A stretch of 64,000 bases of DNA, taken from contig NZ_QOVA01000012.1 in the NCBI RefSeq assembly GCF_003332275.1, positions 61,359 through 125,358 on the forward strand, read 5' to 3'. The translations under genes and the position numbers were made by a program. Every line of letters starts with the position of its first letter. Positions within the stretch are counted from its first letter, which is position 1. Below the pieces are notes generated by a model, which saw only the letters and a list, made by a program, of their open reading frames with translations, ran no database searches and was not told the DNA's origin. Positions 53,205 through 63,151 of this stretch are shown in pieces. The DNA comes from Edaphovirga cremea (GTDB lineage Bacteria > Pseudomonadota > Gammaproteobacteria > Enterobacterales > Enterobacteriaceae).

Positions 53205-53462
53205 TCAGGCGCGGATTTGTTGTGATGTCTGTTGTTGGATTTCGACGCAGGCGACATCCATCAGTTTGCTCAACTGAGAAGACAGTAAATCTACCGGGCG
53301 CTGACTGGCAACGGTCAATTCAATATTAACGCTGTCGCTATTCATCGTCGTTGACATATTCATAGCACAAACCTGAAAGCCGCGATGACGCACAACGCGT
53401 AAAACACGCTCTAACATTTCCGGGCGAAAGCGGGCCTGAATTGAGACTTGATGCTGCATCAT
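53205..53462 (-). CDS. ilvM: Acetolactate synthase II small subunit
   Basis: The 85-residue ACT-domain subunit stabilises and activates Ilv[21 protein letters not shown] and VCAMNMSTT match IlvM. It overlaps ilvG by 4 bp (ATGA), which suits stoichiometric production of the two subunits. The isozyme is valine-resistant. Confidence 0.95.
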   Translation of the reverse strand: MMQHQVSIQARFRPEMLERVLRVVRHRGFQVCAMNMSTTMNSDSVNIELTVASQRPVDLLSSQLSKLMDVACVEIQQQTSQQIRA

Positions 53463-55105
53463 GACATTTTCTCCAACATGGTTTCATTACCTGCGCCCGG
53501 CGGCACCAGCGGCCAGACATTCTCTTTTGCGTCGATGGAAACGTGGAGCAGGTAAGGGCCTTCACTCGTAAAAAGTGCATCCAGCGCGGCGTCGACTTGG
53601 TCTTTGCGGGTGATACGCTGGCCGGGAATACCGAATGCGCTGGCCAGCATGAGAAAATCGGGGTTATCTGAGAGGTTGGTTTCGCTGAATCTTCCATCAA
53701 AAAACAGTTCCTGCCACTGTCGAACCATGCCCAATCGCTGGTTATCCAGTAACACGATTTTCAACGGCAGTTGTTTACGTTTGATGGTACCCAGTTCCTG
53801 AACGTTCATCATGAACGAACCGTCACCGGAGACACAGATCACCATATCATCCGGGCGGGCAACCTGCGCACCTACTGCGGCAGGTATACCAAAACCCATC
53901 GTCCCCAATCCGCTGGAGGTGATGAAATTTTCCGGACGATCAAAACTCATATGCTGGGCAGCCCACATCTGATGCTGGCCAACGTCGGTTGTTATTACCG
54001 TCGTGGCTGATTTGCGATCGGAGAGCTGTTTAAGCAGCAAAGGCGCGTAAATTGCTTCGCCGGGATGATCGTAACGCCACGGGTGAGCGGCTTTCAGCGT
54101 CATTACTTCATCACGCCATTCGCCTATCGCCAACGGCTGCTGCAAGGCTGGGAGCAATGTTTTCAAATCACCTTGCAATGCAATATGCGCCTGACGCAAT
54201 TTGTTTATTTCGGCAGGATCGATATCCATATGGATAACTTTGGCATGAGGTGCAAAAGCATTCAGTCTGCCGGTAACGCGATCATCAAACCTTGCGCCTA
54301 CCGCAATCAACAAATCACACGCTTGTACCGCAAGATTCGCCGCTTTGGTACCGTGCATACCCAGCATACCCAGATAGCAAGGATCGCTCCCGTCCGGGGA
54401 ACCCAAACCTTTGAGCGTCGCTACTGCGGGCATCTGTGTTACCGCGGTGAACTCACGCAGTGCCGGGACGGCTTGGGCGATACCTACACCGCCGCCGATA
54501 TACAGTATCGGTTTACGTGCTGCAGCAAGCATGGCCGCAGCCTGATTAACCAGATCGGCAGGGAATGACATTGGTTGGTCAACCGGCACCAGATGAGGAG
54601 ATAAATCCCCAACAGCCAATTGAATATCTTTAGGAATATCGATTAATACCGGCCCAGGTCGACCGCTGGTGGCGATAGCAAATGCATCTGCCATAATTCC
54701 TGGCAACGACTCCAGGGAGTCCACCAGAAAGCTGTGTTTGGTACAGGCAAGAGATAAACCGAGAACGTCAATTTCCTGGAACGCGTCAGTACCGATCAGC
54801 GGCGAGCCCACCTGACCCGTGATCGCGATGACAGGCACTGAATCCAGTAATGCATCGGCCAGACCGGTGACCAGATTAGTCGCGCCGGGGCCGGATGTTG
54901 CGATACAAACGCCCACTTTCCCTGTAGCACGGGCATAACCAATGGCTGCAATGGCTGCACCTTGCTCATGGCGGCACAGTAGGTGTTCTACACCGCCGTC
55001 GTACAAGGCATCGTACACCGGCATGATTGCGCCACCAGGATAGCCGAATACTTTATCCACACCCTGAGTTCGCAAAGCTTGTACCACCCACTGAGCGCCG
55101 TTCAT
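53459..55105 (-). CDS. ilvG: Acetolactate synthase II large subunit (intact)
   Basis: IlvG condenses pyruvate with pyruvate or 2-ketobutyrate. 548 uninterrupted residues, in contrast to the frameshifted ilvG of E. coli K-12. The ThDP glutamate is Glu47 in CRHEQGAA, the ThDP-Mg motif is SGDGSFMMN (about 427), and FAD contacts are in the middle domain. First structural gene of the operon, 142 bp after the ilvL stop. Confidence 0.97.
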   Translation of the reverse strand: MNGAQWVVQALRTQGVDKVFGYPGGAIMPVYDALYDGGVEHLLCRHEQGAAIAAIGYARATGKVGVCIATSGPGATNLVTGLADALLDSVPVIAITGQVGSPLIGTDAFQEIDVLGLSLACTKHSFLVDSLESLPGIMADAFAIATSGRPGPVLIDIPKDIQLAVGDLSPHLVPVDQPMSFPADLVNQAAAMLAAARKPILYIGGGVGIAQAVPALREFTAVTQMPAVATLKGLGSPDGSDPCYLGMLGMHGTKAANLAVQACDLLIAVGARFDDRVTGRLNAFAPHAKVIHMDIDPAEINKLRQAHIALQGDLKTLLPALQQPLAIGEWRDEVMTLKAAHPWRYDHPGEAIYAPLLLKQLSDRKSATTVITTDVGQHQMWAAQHMSFDRPENFITSSGLGTMGFGIPAAVGAQVARPDDMVICVSGDGSFMMNVQELGTIKRKQLPLKIVLLDNQRLGMVRQWQELFFDGRFSETNLSDNPDFLMLASAFGIPGQRITRKDQVDAALDALFTSEGPYLLHVSIDAKENVWPLVPPGAGNETMLEKMS

Positions 55106-55196
55106 GGTTATTTCCCCGCCTTTTTACGGGAAGTGCAGAATTTTCTTCTGTTGTGCATTTTCTGTACCTCGCTTGATTTTTTTCTTATAAATAAAA

Positions 55197-55224
55197 AACC
55201 CCCGGACCTGACGGTGCGGGGGTT
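55197..55224 (-). terminator. Attenuator terminator of the ilvGMEDA operon
   Basis: AACCCCC (55197-55203) pairs with GGGGGTT (55218-55224) with further inner pairing, and six T follow on the minus strand. It lies 23 bp past the ilvL stop, between leader and ilvG, and is the classic attenuator terminator. Confidence 0.9.
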
Positions 55225-55247
55225 CTCTTGAGTTTCAGGCTTGTTTT

Positions 55248-55346
55248 TTAAGCCTTTCTTCGTCCAAGTGCAGCCCCGCACGGTGGGATAATAATCACCA
55301 CCACGCTAATCACGACTAGGCTAATCACTTGTAGAAGGGCTTTCAT
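55248..55346 (-). CDS. ilvL: ilvGMEDA leader peptide
   Basis: A 32-residue leader that starts MKALLQVISLVVISVVVIII and ends PPCGAALGRRKA. It has five Ile, six Val and four Leu codons, 15 of 32. Ribosome stalling at these codons when charged branched-chain tRNAs are scarce lets the operon be read. E. coli ilvL is the same length with nearly the same peptide. Confidence 0.95.
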   Translation of the reverse strand: MKALLQVISLVVISVVVIIIPPCGAALGRRKA

Positions 55347-55721
55347 AAACAGGTCATTCACTCATCATTTATCGAACTAATGCCTACAGAGTTATCATAG
55401 CTAACGGGTATATTACAATACTTTTTTTCCGTTATTACCTGAAGGTGAGGTCATAAAGGTTAAACAATATACAGTTAAATCAATCCGTAGCGCGTGTGTA
55501 TCATATCACCATTTTTTGTAGTGATTTTTTTCATCTGAAGCCCCAGGCTTCCCTTATGCTGTGAACTGTGTTGTGCATTATGTTGCGTAATGTGCTGAAA
55601 GATTTCTTGCAACACCCTCTTACTCAAAATCACTTTGCGACTACCACCGTAATTTTGCCAAATCGCCCTTTGCTGGACATCCCGGTAAGGCATGATGCCG
55701 ACTACCAGCAAGGAGAGCAGC
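55347..55721. other. Promoter region between ilvL and yifB
   Basis: A 375-bp AT-rich spacer between the divergent ilvL and yifB. It must hold the promoters of both; I cannot choose a -10/-35 pair with confidence. A weak inverted repeat ATCACCA...GTAGTGAT with a T run lies at about 55504-55530. The only open frame across it (55475-55753, minus) begins inside yifB and resembles nothing. Confidence 0.5.
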
Positions 55722-57245
55722 ATGTCATTAGCGGTTATTTTTACCCGTGCCACCTTGGGTGTTCAGGCCCCCATCGTTTTGGTAGAGGTACATATCAGTA
55801 ATGGTCTACCTGCGTTAACGTTGGTGGGGCTGCCCGAAACCACGGTAAAGGAGGCCCGGGATCGGGTGCGCAGCGCCCTCATCAATAGCGGTTTTACGTT
55901 TCCTGCCAAACGCATCACCGTCAATCTGGCCCCAGCGGATTTACCCAAAGAAGGTGGACGTTATGACCTGCCGATTGCTCTGGCGATTCTCGTCGCGTCT
56001 GAGCAGGTTTCAGCAGAAAAGATAAGTCAGTATGAGTTTGTAGGGGAATTAGCGCTTTCCGGCGCTTTACGCGGCGTAAATGGCGCTATTCCAGCAGCAC
56101 TCGAGGCCATGAAAGAGAAACGGCAGTTGATTCTGGCCAAAGAGAACGAAAAAGAGATCGCCTTAATCCCTGAAGGCGCGGCGTTAGTCGCCGATCATCT
56201 TTTGCAGGTTTGCGCATTCTTGCAGGGTGACGAACAATTACCGCAAGCCGTTTCACCCGCCGTCTCCTCCTGCAATACCGTGCCTCTCGATCTCAGCGAC
56301 ATTATCGGCCAGGAACAAGCCAGAAGAGCATTGGAAATCGCTGCCGCTGGTGGCCATAATCTTTTGCTGCTTGGCCCGCCTGGGACAGGGAAAACGATGC
56401 TGGCGAGCCGCCTCAGCGGATTATTGCCCCCTTTGAGTAATCAGGAGGCGCTGGAAAGTGCGGCGATCGCCAGCCTTGTCGATCGTGAGTCGCTCCATCA
56501 CAACTGGGGCTTACGCCCTTTCCGCGCGCCACACCACAGTTCGTCCATGGCCGCATTGGTTGGCGGCGGTTCACTCCCCAGACCGGGAGAAATCTCCCTG
56601 GCGCATAATGGCGTATTGTTCCTTGATGAATTGCCCGAGTTCGAACGGCGGGTGCTGGATGCGCTGCGTGAACCGCTGGAGTCAGGGGAGATCGTTATCT
56701 CGCGAACCCGCGCCAAAGTCTGTTTCCCTGCACGGGTACAGCTCATTACCGCAATGAATCCCAGCCCAACAGGACATTATCAGGGGATCCATAACCGCAC
56801 ACAGCCACAACAAATCCTGCGCTATCTAAGCCGATTATCAGGGCCTTTTCTCGATCGTTTTGACTTGTCGATTGAAGTTCCTTTGTTGCCGCAAGGCATG
56901 CTTAGTAAACAGCGGAGTCCCGCCGAAAGCAGTTGCATGGTACGCGAACGGGTAAAACAGGCGAGGGACAGGCAGCTCCAACGGGCGGGGAAAGTGAATG
57001 CACAACTAAACAGCCGCGAGGTGGAACGCTATTGCCCACTGACTGCCGAGGATGCTGTGTTTCTTGAGCAGGTATTACTTAAGCTGGGATTGTCGGTACG
57101 CGCATGGCACCGGATATTGAAGGTTTCACGAACATTAGCCGATCTGAATGATCAACCCTCGATTCTTCGACCCCATTTGGCAGAAGCCCTAAGCTATCGC
57201 TGCATGGATCGTCTACTATTAAAACTTCATAAAAATATCGAGTAA
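55722..57245 (+). CDS. yifB: Mg-chelatase/MCM-like AAA+ protein YifB (ComM)
   Basis: A 507-residue YifB/ComM protein: an N-terminal Lon-protease-like domain (GLPETTVKEARDRVRSAL, NLAPADLPKEGGRYDLP), then a Mg-chelatase-type AAA+ core with Walker A GPPGTGKT (about 219-226), Walker B FLDELPEF and the sensor RYLSRLSGPFLDRFDL. Homologues act as hexameric branch-migration helicases in natural transformation. ATG 55722 has AAGGAGAG in front; an earlier start at 55692 is not favoured. Single gene with its own terminator. Confidence 0.94.
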   Translation: MSLAVIFTRATLGVQAPIVLVEVHISNGLPALTLVGLPETTVKEARDRVRSALINSGFTFPAKRITVNLAPADLPKEGGRYDLPIALAILVASEQVSAEKISQYEFVGELALSGALRGVNGAIPAALEAMKEKRQLILAKENEKEIALIPEGAALVADHLLQVCAFLQGDEQLPQAVSPAVSSCNTVPLDLSDIIGQEQARRALEIAAAGGHNLLLLGPPGTGKTMLASRLSGLLPPLSNQEALESAAIASLVDRESLHHNWGLRPFRAPHHSSSMAALVGGGSLPRPGEISLAHNGVLFLDELPEFERRVLDALREPLESGEIVISRTRAKVCFPARVQLITAMNPSPTGHYQGIHNRTQPQQILRYLSRLSGPFLDRFDLSIEVPLLPQGMLSKQRSPAESSCMVRERVKQARDRQLQRAGKVNAQLNSREVERYCPLTAEDAVFLEQVLLKLGLSVRAWHRILKVSRTLADLNDQPSILRPHLAEALSYRCMDRLLLKLHKNIE

Positions 57246-57246
57246 A

Positions 57247-57267
57247 AAACGGGGCTTAGCCCCGTTT
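57247..57267. terminator. Bidirectional terminator between yifB and maoP
   Basis: AAACGGGGC (57247-57255) pairs with GCCCCGTTT (57259-57267) around TTA. T follows on the plus strand and on the minus strand, so it can serve both converging genes. Confidence 0.9.
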
Positions 57268-57269
57268 TG

Positions 57270-57608
57270 TTAATCATCGCTTTCAGTGTAGTCTTCGACC
57301 GTATCCATCTGTGGCTTACCGCCCGACAAAGTATGGAAACGTTTAGGTCTGCGAATGCGAGTGACGTATTTGGACCAGACCTTTTCAGCTTCTGTTTCTG
57401 GTTCACGTTCACCGCGGCATACCGCTACAAATTGGTTCTCTTCATCCGTTACTGGCTGGCGTTTGCCCAGGTCTAGCTCGTTGAAAGCATAACCGTAGCG
57501 CTCTAGCAATTGCGCCTCTTTAATGGTGAAATCGCCGTGACGGGAGAACCCGCGAGGATAAAATTTATTGTCAAAAAAACGATTCGTCGTGATGAAACTG
57601 TCCGCCAT
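57270..57608 (-). CDS. maoP: Macrodomain Ori organisation protein MaoP (YifE)
   Basis: A 112-residue DUF413 protein matching E. coli Mao[57 protein letters not shown] and an acidic tail. With the site maoS, MaoP organises the Ori macrodomain in E. coli. ATG 57608 gives the E. coli length; the open frame to 57686 is not conserved. It is divergent from hdfR. I could not identify maoS. Confidence 0.93.
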   Translation of the reverse strand: MADSFITTNRFFDNKFYPRGFSRHGDFTIKEAQLLERYGYAFNELDLGKRQPVTDEENQFVAVCRGEREPETEAEKVWSKYVTRIRRPKRFHTLSGGKPQMDTVEDYTESDD

Positions 57609-57726
57609 CTGACACGCTCCTAATTCTCTCATGGCCGTGCTGTTATGGCGCGGAGTATTAGATAGGCTTGACATCGTGTAAAACAAAACATTTAAATCTA
57701 TACGACAAAAATAATTGGAGATGGGT

Positions 57727-58554
57727 GTGGATACGGAATTACTGAAAACCTTTTTGGAGGTCAGTAGAACTCGCCACTTTGGTCGCGCGGCAGAATCTCT
57801 GTATCTGACGCAATCAGCGGTGAGTTTTCGAATACGTCAGTTAGAAAATCAACTCGGGGCAAATTTGTTTACTCGCCACCGGAATAATATCCGTCTCACC
57901 CCTGCCGGTGAACGGTTATTGCCCTATGCAGAGAATCTGATGAACACCTGGCAGTTAGCGAAGAAAGACGTGATTCGTTCGCTACAGCACAGTGAATTAT
58001 CAATTGGTGCGACAGCGTCGTTGTGGGAGGCTTACCTGACGCCCTGGCTGAAATCACTTTATCAGATACATTTGACCTTACAGCTCGAGGCCAGAATTGC
58101 GTTACGGCATTCGTTGGTAAAACAATTACATGAGCGTGAGCTCGATCTGTTGATTACCACTGAGCAGCCAAAAATGGATGAACTGTCCAGCCAACTGTTG
58201 GGTAATTTTTCATTACGACTGTTCTCTTATCCCACGCGGGATAAAAGCGTCTTGGCACCGTTTATCAAACTGGAGTGGGGAGCAGATTTTCACCTGCATG
58301 AAGGGCGAATTCCGAATAACGATCAGGAGCCGATTCTCACTACGACGTCAGCACATTTGACTCGCCAACTTTTGGAAACAACCGGCGGTTGCGCTTTCCT
58401 CCCCAGTCACTGGGCGCATCTATATCCGCAGATTGAGGTGAATGCGGACGTACCCGCCGTGCTACGTCCGCTTTATGCTGTGTGGCTGCAAAACAGCGAT
58501 CAGCAACCCCTGATTCGCCAACTCCTTAAAACACCCATCGAGACCACTTCATAA
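57727..58554 (+). CDS. hdfR: LysR-type regulator HdfR
   Basis: A 275-residue LTTR that represses the flagellar master operon flhDC in E. coli. The DNA-binding region [20 protein letters not shown] and [20 protein letters not shown] is almost identical to HdfR, whereas the effector domain has diverged. The start is taken as GTG 57727, six bases after GGAG and equal to the E. coli N terminus; TTG 57715 and ATG 57721 are less likely. Its end is 4 bp from the convergent yjfF. Confidence 0.92.
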   Translation: MDTELLKTFLEVSRTRHFGRAAESLYLTQSAVSFRIRQLENQLGANLFTRHRNNIRLTPAGERLLPYAENLMNTWQLAKKDVIRSLQHSELSIGATASLWEAYLTPWLKSLYQIHLTLQLEARIALRHSLVKQLHERELDLLITTEQPKMDELSSQLLGNFSLRLFSYPTRDKSVLAPFIKLEWGADFHLHEGRIPNNDQEPILTTTSAHLTRQLLETTGGCAFLPSHWAHLYPQIEVNADVPAVLRPLYAVWLQNSDQQPLIRQLLKTPIETTS

Positions 58555-58558
58555 GCCT

Positions 58559-59551
58559 CTATGAGGGGCTGGGTTTTGGATGGCGAGGACGAGCACGACG
58601 CGCTGTCCAGAAGACATTCATACCCTTTTGCATCCCAATGAAGATGAACAGGAGAATACCAATGACAATCTTCGTCCACCATGAACTCAGCGTGCCATCA
58701 AAGGTGATATAAGTCTGAATTAGTCCTTGAATCATCACCCCGAACAGACTGCCAAGAACGGTGCCCACACCACCAGAAAGCAGCGTTCCGCCGATGACCA
58801 CAGCCGCAATCGCATCCAGTTCAACGCCACTGGCGGCAAGCGCATAACCAGCTGAAGTATAAAGAGAAAAAACAATTCCAGAGAGAACTGCCAGTGTACT
58901 GGACAGCATGTAAATATAGATTGTGGTGCGTCTCACAGGTACGCCCATCAAGCCGGCAGAAACACTATTCCCCCCAATGGCGTAGACGTTATTACCAAAG
59001 CGTGTACGGTGCGCCAAAACAATTCCCACCAACACAACCAATAGCATAATCAATGCCAGAAGAGTTAGACGTCCCCCTCCCGGAAGTTTCCAGGCATAGC
59101 TGGCGAGCTCGGTATAAATCGGGTGATCAATCGGTATCGACTCTTCCGAAACGATAAAACTCATTCCGCGAACAAAGAACATCCCAGCTAACGTAATGAT
59201 AAAGGCGGGGAGCTTGAGCGTATCAATGATCCAGCCCATAAATCCGCCAAACAGCGCGCCCATGAACAACACAATGACAAAAGCATAGATAGGGTTAATT
59301 CCGTATGCACCTATCAGCTTTGCCAGCAGGACGCCGGTAAAAGCGATGATTGAACCTACCGAGAGATCGATTCCCCCCGACAAAATCACAAAGGTCATAC
59401 CAACGGCCACAATACCCAGGAAAGCATTATCCGTGAGTAAATCGCCAATCACCCGGGTAGAGGCAAAACCGGGGAACTGCGTCAGGCAGTAGCTGTATCC
59501 CAGAATAAAGACCACGATGGTGATTAACAGCGGAAGATTGCGCTTCAGCAT
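58559..59551 (-). CDS. yjfF: Galactofuranose ABC transporter permease YjfF
   Basis: A 330-residue CUT2-type permease with eight to ten hydrophobic helices; GMTFVILSGGIDLSVGSIIAF and ELDAIAAVVIGGTLLSGGVG are class signatures. It is the second permease of the YtfQRT-YjfF furanose importer. Its ATG overlaps the ytfT stop by one base. In E. coli this operon is at a distant place, not between hdfR and the rrn operon. Confidence 0.94.
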   Translation of the reverse strand: MLKRNLPLLITIVVFILGYSYCLTQFPGFASTRVIGDLLTDNAFLGIVAVGMTFVILSGGIDLSVGSIIAFTGVLLAKLIGAYGINPIYAFVIVLFMGALFGGFMGWIIDTLKLPAFIITLAGMFFVRGMSFIVSEESIPIDHPIYTELASYAWKLPGGGRLTLLALIMLLVVLVGIVLAHRTRFGNNVYAIGGNSVSAGLMGVPVRRTTIYIYMLSSTLAVLSGIVFSLYTSAGYALAASGVELDAIAAVVIGGTLLSGGVGTVLGSLFGVMIQGLIQTYITFDGTLSSWWTKIVIGILLFIFIGMQKGMNVFWTARRARPRHPKPSPS

Positions 59552-60570
59552 TAGCTTTTCCTCCTGAACAGACCGCTAAGGGAGGCTCGGGGGGATTGCA
59601 CCACCAATACTGCCAGCACTACAATCGCTTTGAGAACCAGATTAAATTCCGGCTGGAATCCAGACAGCAGAATCCCAGTGTTCATACCCTGAATGATAAG
59701 CGCGCCTATTACCGAAAGAAGCAGATTAAAACGCCCTCCCAACAGCGAACCACCACCGATCACTACGGCCAAAATGGCATCCAGTTCCAACCATAAGCCA
59801 GCATTATTTGCATCGGCACCTCTGATATCCGCAGTAACGATTATCCCTGCAACCGCAGCACAAATACCGCATAGAACATACACTGCGACCAACACCAGCC
59901 GGGTATTCACCCCGGCGTTATACGCAGAGCGCAAATTGATACCAACTGACTCAATGAATAGCCCCAACGCGGTTTTACGCGTCAATAGCCAAACCAGCAA
60001 CAGCATGACAAACGCAATAATGACCGGCATGGGTAAGTAGAACAAAGATCCGCTACCCAATTGCGCCAAGCCTTCGCGATCAAAAGTGACGATTTGGCCT
60101 TGCGTAATAAGTTGCGCGATTCCCCGTCCGGCGACCATAAGCATCAATGTGGCGACAATGGGTTGTATTTGCAGGACTGCAACCAGGAATCCGTTCCATA
60201 GGCCGCATAGCGCGCCCACGGCAACTGCCGCGAGTAACACGGTACCAAGAGGGTAACCCTGCGTCGTCAATGTGGCTGCTGTCGCACCAGCAATTGCCAT
60301 GACCGCACCTACGGAGAGATCGATCCCTCCGGTTGCAATCACTAACGTCATTCCTAATGCCAGTAACGCGACGGGTGCTCCTCGGTTGAAGATGTCGACT
60401 ACGCTGCCAAACAGTCGTCCATCCTGGATATGGATTGAAAAAAAGTTTGGCGCAACCAGGCTATCGATAAGTAATATCACTGCTAATGCGCCAAATTGGA
60501 TGGCTCCTTTTGGAATGACCCATCTTACTTTCCGTGGTCCTCCGGTCATCGGCAAACTCCTGTGGCTCAT
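59551..60570 (-). CDS. ytfT: Galactofuranose ABC transporter permease YtfT
   Basis: A 339-residue CUT2-type permease with GMTLVIATGGIDLSVGAVMAI, GRGIAQLITQGQIVTF and ADIRGADANNAGLWLELDAI, as in E. coli YtfT. ATG 60570 follows GAGGGG and leaves 10 bp after ytfR; an upstream frame to 60600 would overlap ytfR. It pairs with YjfF as the membrane channel. Confidence 0.94.
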   Translation of the reverse strand: MSHRSLPMTGGPRKVRWVIPKGAIQFGALAVILLIDSLVAPNFFSIHIQDGRLFGSVVDIFNRGAPVALLALGMTLVIATGGIDLSVGAVMAIAGATAATLTTQGYPLGTVLLAAVAVGALCGLWNGFLVAVLQIQPIVATLMLMVAGRGIAQLITQGQIVTFDREGLAQLGSGSLFYLPMPVIIAFVMLLLVWLLTRKTALGLFIESVGINLRSAYNAGVNTRLVLVAVYVLCGICAAVAGIIVTADIRGADANNAGLWLELDAILAVVIGGGSLLGGRFNLLLSVIGALIIQGMNTGILLSGFQPEFNLVLKAIVVLAVLVVQSPRASLSGLFRRKS

Positions 60571-60580
60571 TGGTATCCCC

Positions 60581-62095
60581 TCATTGCACAGCAATGGCAT
60601 TCATAATGGCGGGCACTGATACGTCATCATGATTAATTTGCGCAATATGACGTCGGTCTCTCAACACCACGATACGGTCAGCGTAACCCGCTAGCTCTTC
60701 CAGTTCAGAAGAGATCACCAGCAACGCCAGCCCGTCATCACACAGCTTCTCAATCAGGCGAATAATCTCTGCGTGGGCACCCACATCAATACCCCGAGTG
60801 GGTTCATCAAGAATCAAAAATCGTGGTTTCGTTGCCAGCCAACGGGAAAGCAAAACCTTTTGCTGATTGCCCCCGGACAGATACTGGATTTCCTGTTCAG
60901 GTCCTGGGGTGCGAATACCCAATAATTTGATGAAGTGCTCGGCTATCTGGTTCTGCTCCTTCAGCGAGAGTGGGCGCAACCATCCGCGCTGTGCTTGCAG
61001 AGCAAGAATGATATTCTCGCGCACCGTTGCGGCACCAATGATACCGTCAGTTTTCCGGTCCTCAGGGCAGTAACCAAAGCCCAACTTGGCCGCTTTACGT
61101 GGTGTTTTCACTGTGACGCTTTTCCCCGCGACCTTCGCTGTCCCGGAGTCATGTGATTTAATACCGAAAATCAGCTGCGCTGTCTCTGTTCTTCCGGAGC
61201 CCAACAACCCTGCCAGACCAACAATCTCCCCGCGCTTAACGGAAAGATCAAAATTATCCACTACGCCCCGGCGACCATAATTTTTAAACTCAACCAAGGG
61301 ATCGCCAGTTATCGCAGTATGTTCACCGCGCTTAAGCAGGGACTCATCAAAGCTGTGCCCCAACATCATTTGCACCAGTTCCAGACGGGGCAGCTCTTTG
61401 GTCGTTTTCGTCCCAACCAATTTGCCATTACGAAATACGGTAATTCGATCGCTGATACGGTAAACCTGATCGAGAAAGTGAGTGACAAAAACCATGGCCA
61501 TGCCGTCATCCCTCAACTGAGAGAGAATATTGAGCAGCATGCTCACTTCTTTTGCATCAAGGCTGGCGGTGGGTTCATCCAGAATTAACACTTTTGCCGA
61601 GAGATCTACCGCTCGGGCGATCGCAACGATCTGTTGAATGGCAATCGAGTAAGTATTAAGTGGCTGACTGACATCCAGATTAAGGCCATAGCCGGTCAAT
61701 AGCTGACGCGCCTGAGCCTCCATTTTTTTCTGATTGACCATGCCAAAACGCGTTGGCTCACGACCAATAAAGAGATTGGCAGCAACTGAGATATTGGGTA
61801 GCAGGTTTACTTCCTGATAAACCGTGCCGATACCCAATGATTGGGCCTGCGCAGTGTTAACAGGGTTAATACTTTCACCCTCAAGGAAGATACTGCCGGT
61901 AGAGTGACGATATACACCGGTTAACGCTTTGATCAATGTCGATTTGCCTGCGCCATTCTCACCAAGCAACGCAACGATCTCGCCACGATTAAGAGTAAAA
62001 TCAACGTGATCGAGAGCTTTCACACCAGGGAACTCGACGGATAAACCGCGAACATCCAGTAAGGGAACAACGTTGGGATTTTCCATCAGATCCAT
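60581..62095 (-). CDS. ytfR: Galactofuranose ABC transporter ATP-binding protein YtfR
   Basis: A 504-residue tandem ABC ATPase. The N half has a full Walker A (GENGAGKST) and VLILDEPTASLD but a poor signature (IAIQQIVAIARA); the C half has a degenerate Walker A (GLLGSGRTE) with a good signature LSGGNQQK and ILDEPTRGID. Such asymmetric pairs are usual in sugar CUT2 importers. Two hairpins separate it from ytfQ. Confidence 0.94.
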   Translation of the reverse strand: MDLMENPNVVPLLDVRGLSVEFPGVKALDHVDFTLNRGEIVALLGENGAGKSTLIKALTGVYRHSTGSIFLEGESINPVNTAQAQSLGIGTVYQEVNLLPNISVAANLFIGREPTRFGMVNQKKMEAQARQLLTGYGLNLDVSQPLNTYSIAIQQIVAIARAVDLSAKVLILDEPTASLDAKEVSMLLNILSQLRDDGMAMVFVTHFLDQVYRISDRITVFRNGKLVGTKTTKELPRLELVQMMLGHSFDESLLKRGEHTAITGDPLVEFKNYGRRGVVDNFDLSVKRGEIVGLAGLLGSGRTETAQLIFGIKSHDSGTAKVAGKSVTVKTPRKAAKLGFGYCPEDRKTDGIIGAATVRENIILALQAQRGWLRPLSLKEQNQIAEHFIKLLGIRTPGPEQEIQYLSGGNQQKVLLSRWLATKPRFLILDEPTRGIDVGAHAEIIRLIEKLCDDGLALLVISSELEELAGYADRIVVLRDRRHIAQINHDDVSVPAIMNAIAVQ

Positions 62096-62110
62096 CCACC
62101 TAACAGAATA

Positions 62111-62181
62111 CTTCCCGTATTAATCCAATACGGGAAGTGAGAACTGATTATTTAGCAGCAGAGAAAATGCCTCTGCTGCTA
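62111..62181 (-). terminator. Two tandem hairpins between ytfQ and ytfR (partial terminators or mRNA stabilisers)
   Basis: CTTCCCGTATT/AATACGGGAAG (62111-62137) and TAGCAGCAGAG/CTCTGCTGCTA (62153-62181) are perfect 11-bp stems in a 99-bp gap. Neither has a strong T-run on the minus strand. Such pairs after a binding-protein gene usually protect its upstream mRNA and reduce expression of downstream membrane genes. Confidence 0.75.
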
Positions 62182-62194
62182 CGCTAAGCGCATG

Positions 62195-63151
62195 TTAGTA
62201 ACCCAGATTCTTTTTGCTCTCGAATTCTTGTTTAGCCGTGTCAGGCAGAAGGAGTCTCGATTCAGTTTGGATAAATTTAGGAGGCTTGGTACCGTCTTTT
62301 TTCATCGCAATCAATGCGTCTAGGGCCGGGCCCGCCATATTCGGAGTCAGTTCAACGGTGGCATTGGCCTCGCCATTGCTCATCGCTTTAAAGATATCTG
62401 GAACGCCATCAATGGAGACAACTTTGATTTGTGTTCCTGGTTTAAGTCCAGCCTCTTTAATTGCCTGGATTGCACCGATCGCCATGTCGTCATTATGTGC
62501 ATAGACCGCACAAATATTTTTACCGTTTTGTTCAGCCTTGATAAAGCTCTCCATGACTTCCTTACCTTTACTACGGGTAAAGTCACCGGACTGAGAACGG
62601 ATAATTTTGACGTTTGGTGTGGAGGCAATACCGTCCGCAAAACCTTTCTTACGGTTCAGTGCAACACTCGCGCCCACGGTGCCCTGGAGTTCAACCACAT
62701 TGCAGGGTTTACCCGCGACTTCTTTTACCAGCCATTCTCCTGCAACCTTACCTTCATGAACGCTGTCAGAGGCAACGGCGGCGGTGTACAGCGAGTCATC
62801 AGTAACCTCAACGGTTCTGTCTAACAGAAAGACCGGGATATTGGCTTCTTTCGCTTCTGTTAAAACCGGAGCCCAACCCGTTGCGACGACAGGTGCGATA
62901 AATATTGCATCAACGCCCTGAGTAATGAAGGAGCGAACGGCTTTAATCTGGTTCTCTTGTTTTTGCTGTGCATCCGAGATCTTCAACGTGATTCCGCGCT
63001 TCTCAGCTTCTTGCTTAGAGACTTTCGTCTCTGCCGAACGCCAACCAGATTCCGATCCTATTTGTGAAAAGCCAACAACCAGAGGTGCCGCTTGTGCAGC
63101 CCCACACACTGCTGTCGCTACTGCTGCAGCTATCAGTAAACGCCTATACAT
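62195..63151 (-). CDS. ytfQ: Galactofuranose-binding periplasmic protein YtfQ
   Basis: A 318-residue periplasmic sugar-binding protein. The signal peptide ends near AQA-AP (residue 21). VGFSQIGSESGWRSAETKVS, LLDRTVEV, ELQGTVGASVALNRKKGF and IIRSQSGDFTRSKGKEVMESF match E. coli YtfQ, which binds galactofuranose. ATG 63151 with GGAG before it is chosen; the frame runs on to 63208 without conservation. First gene of the operon ytfQ-ytfR-ytfT-yjfF. Confidence 0.95.
   Translation of the reverse strand: MYRRLLIAAAVATAVCGAAQAAPLVVGFSQIGSESGWRSAETKVSKQEAEKRGITLKISDAQQKQENQIKAVRSFITQGVDAIFIAPVVATGWAPVLTEAKEANIPVFLLDRTVEVTDDSLYTAAVASDSVHEGKVAGEWLVKEVAGKPCNVVELQGTVGASVALNRKKGFADGIASTPNVKIIRSQSGDFTRSKGKEVMESFIKAEQNGKNICAVYAHNDDMAIGAIQAIKEAGLKPGTQIKVVSIDGVPDIFKAMSNGEANATVELTPNMAGPALDALIAMKKDGTKPPKFIQTESRLLLPDTAKQEFESKKNLGY

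Noticed and set aside
55475..55753. 92-residue ORF on the minus strand in the ilvL-yifB spacer
   Set aside because: It starts inside yifB, has no ribosome site and low-complexity His/Gln content.
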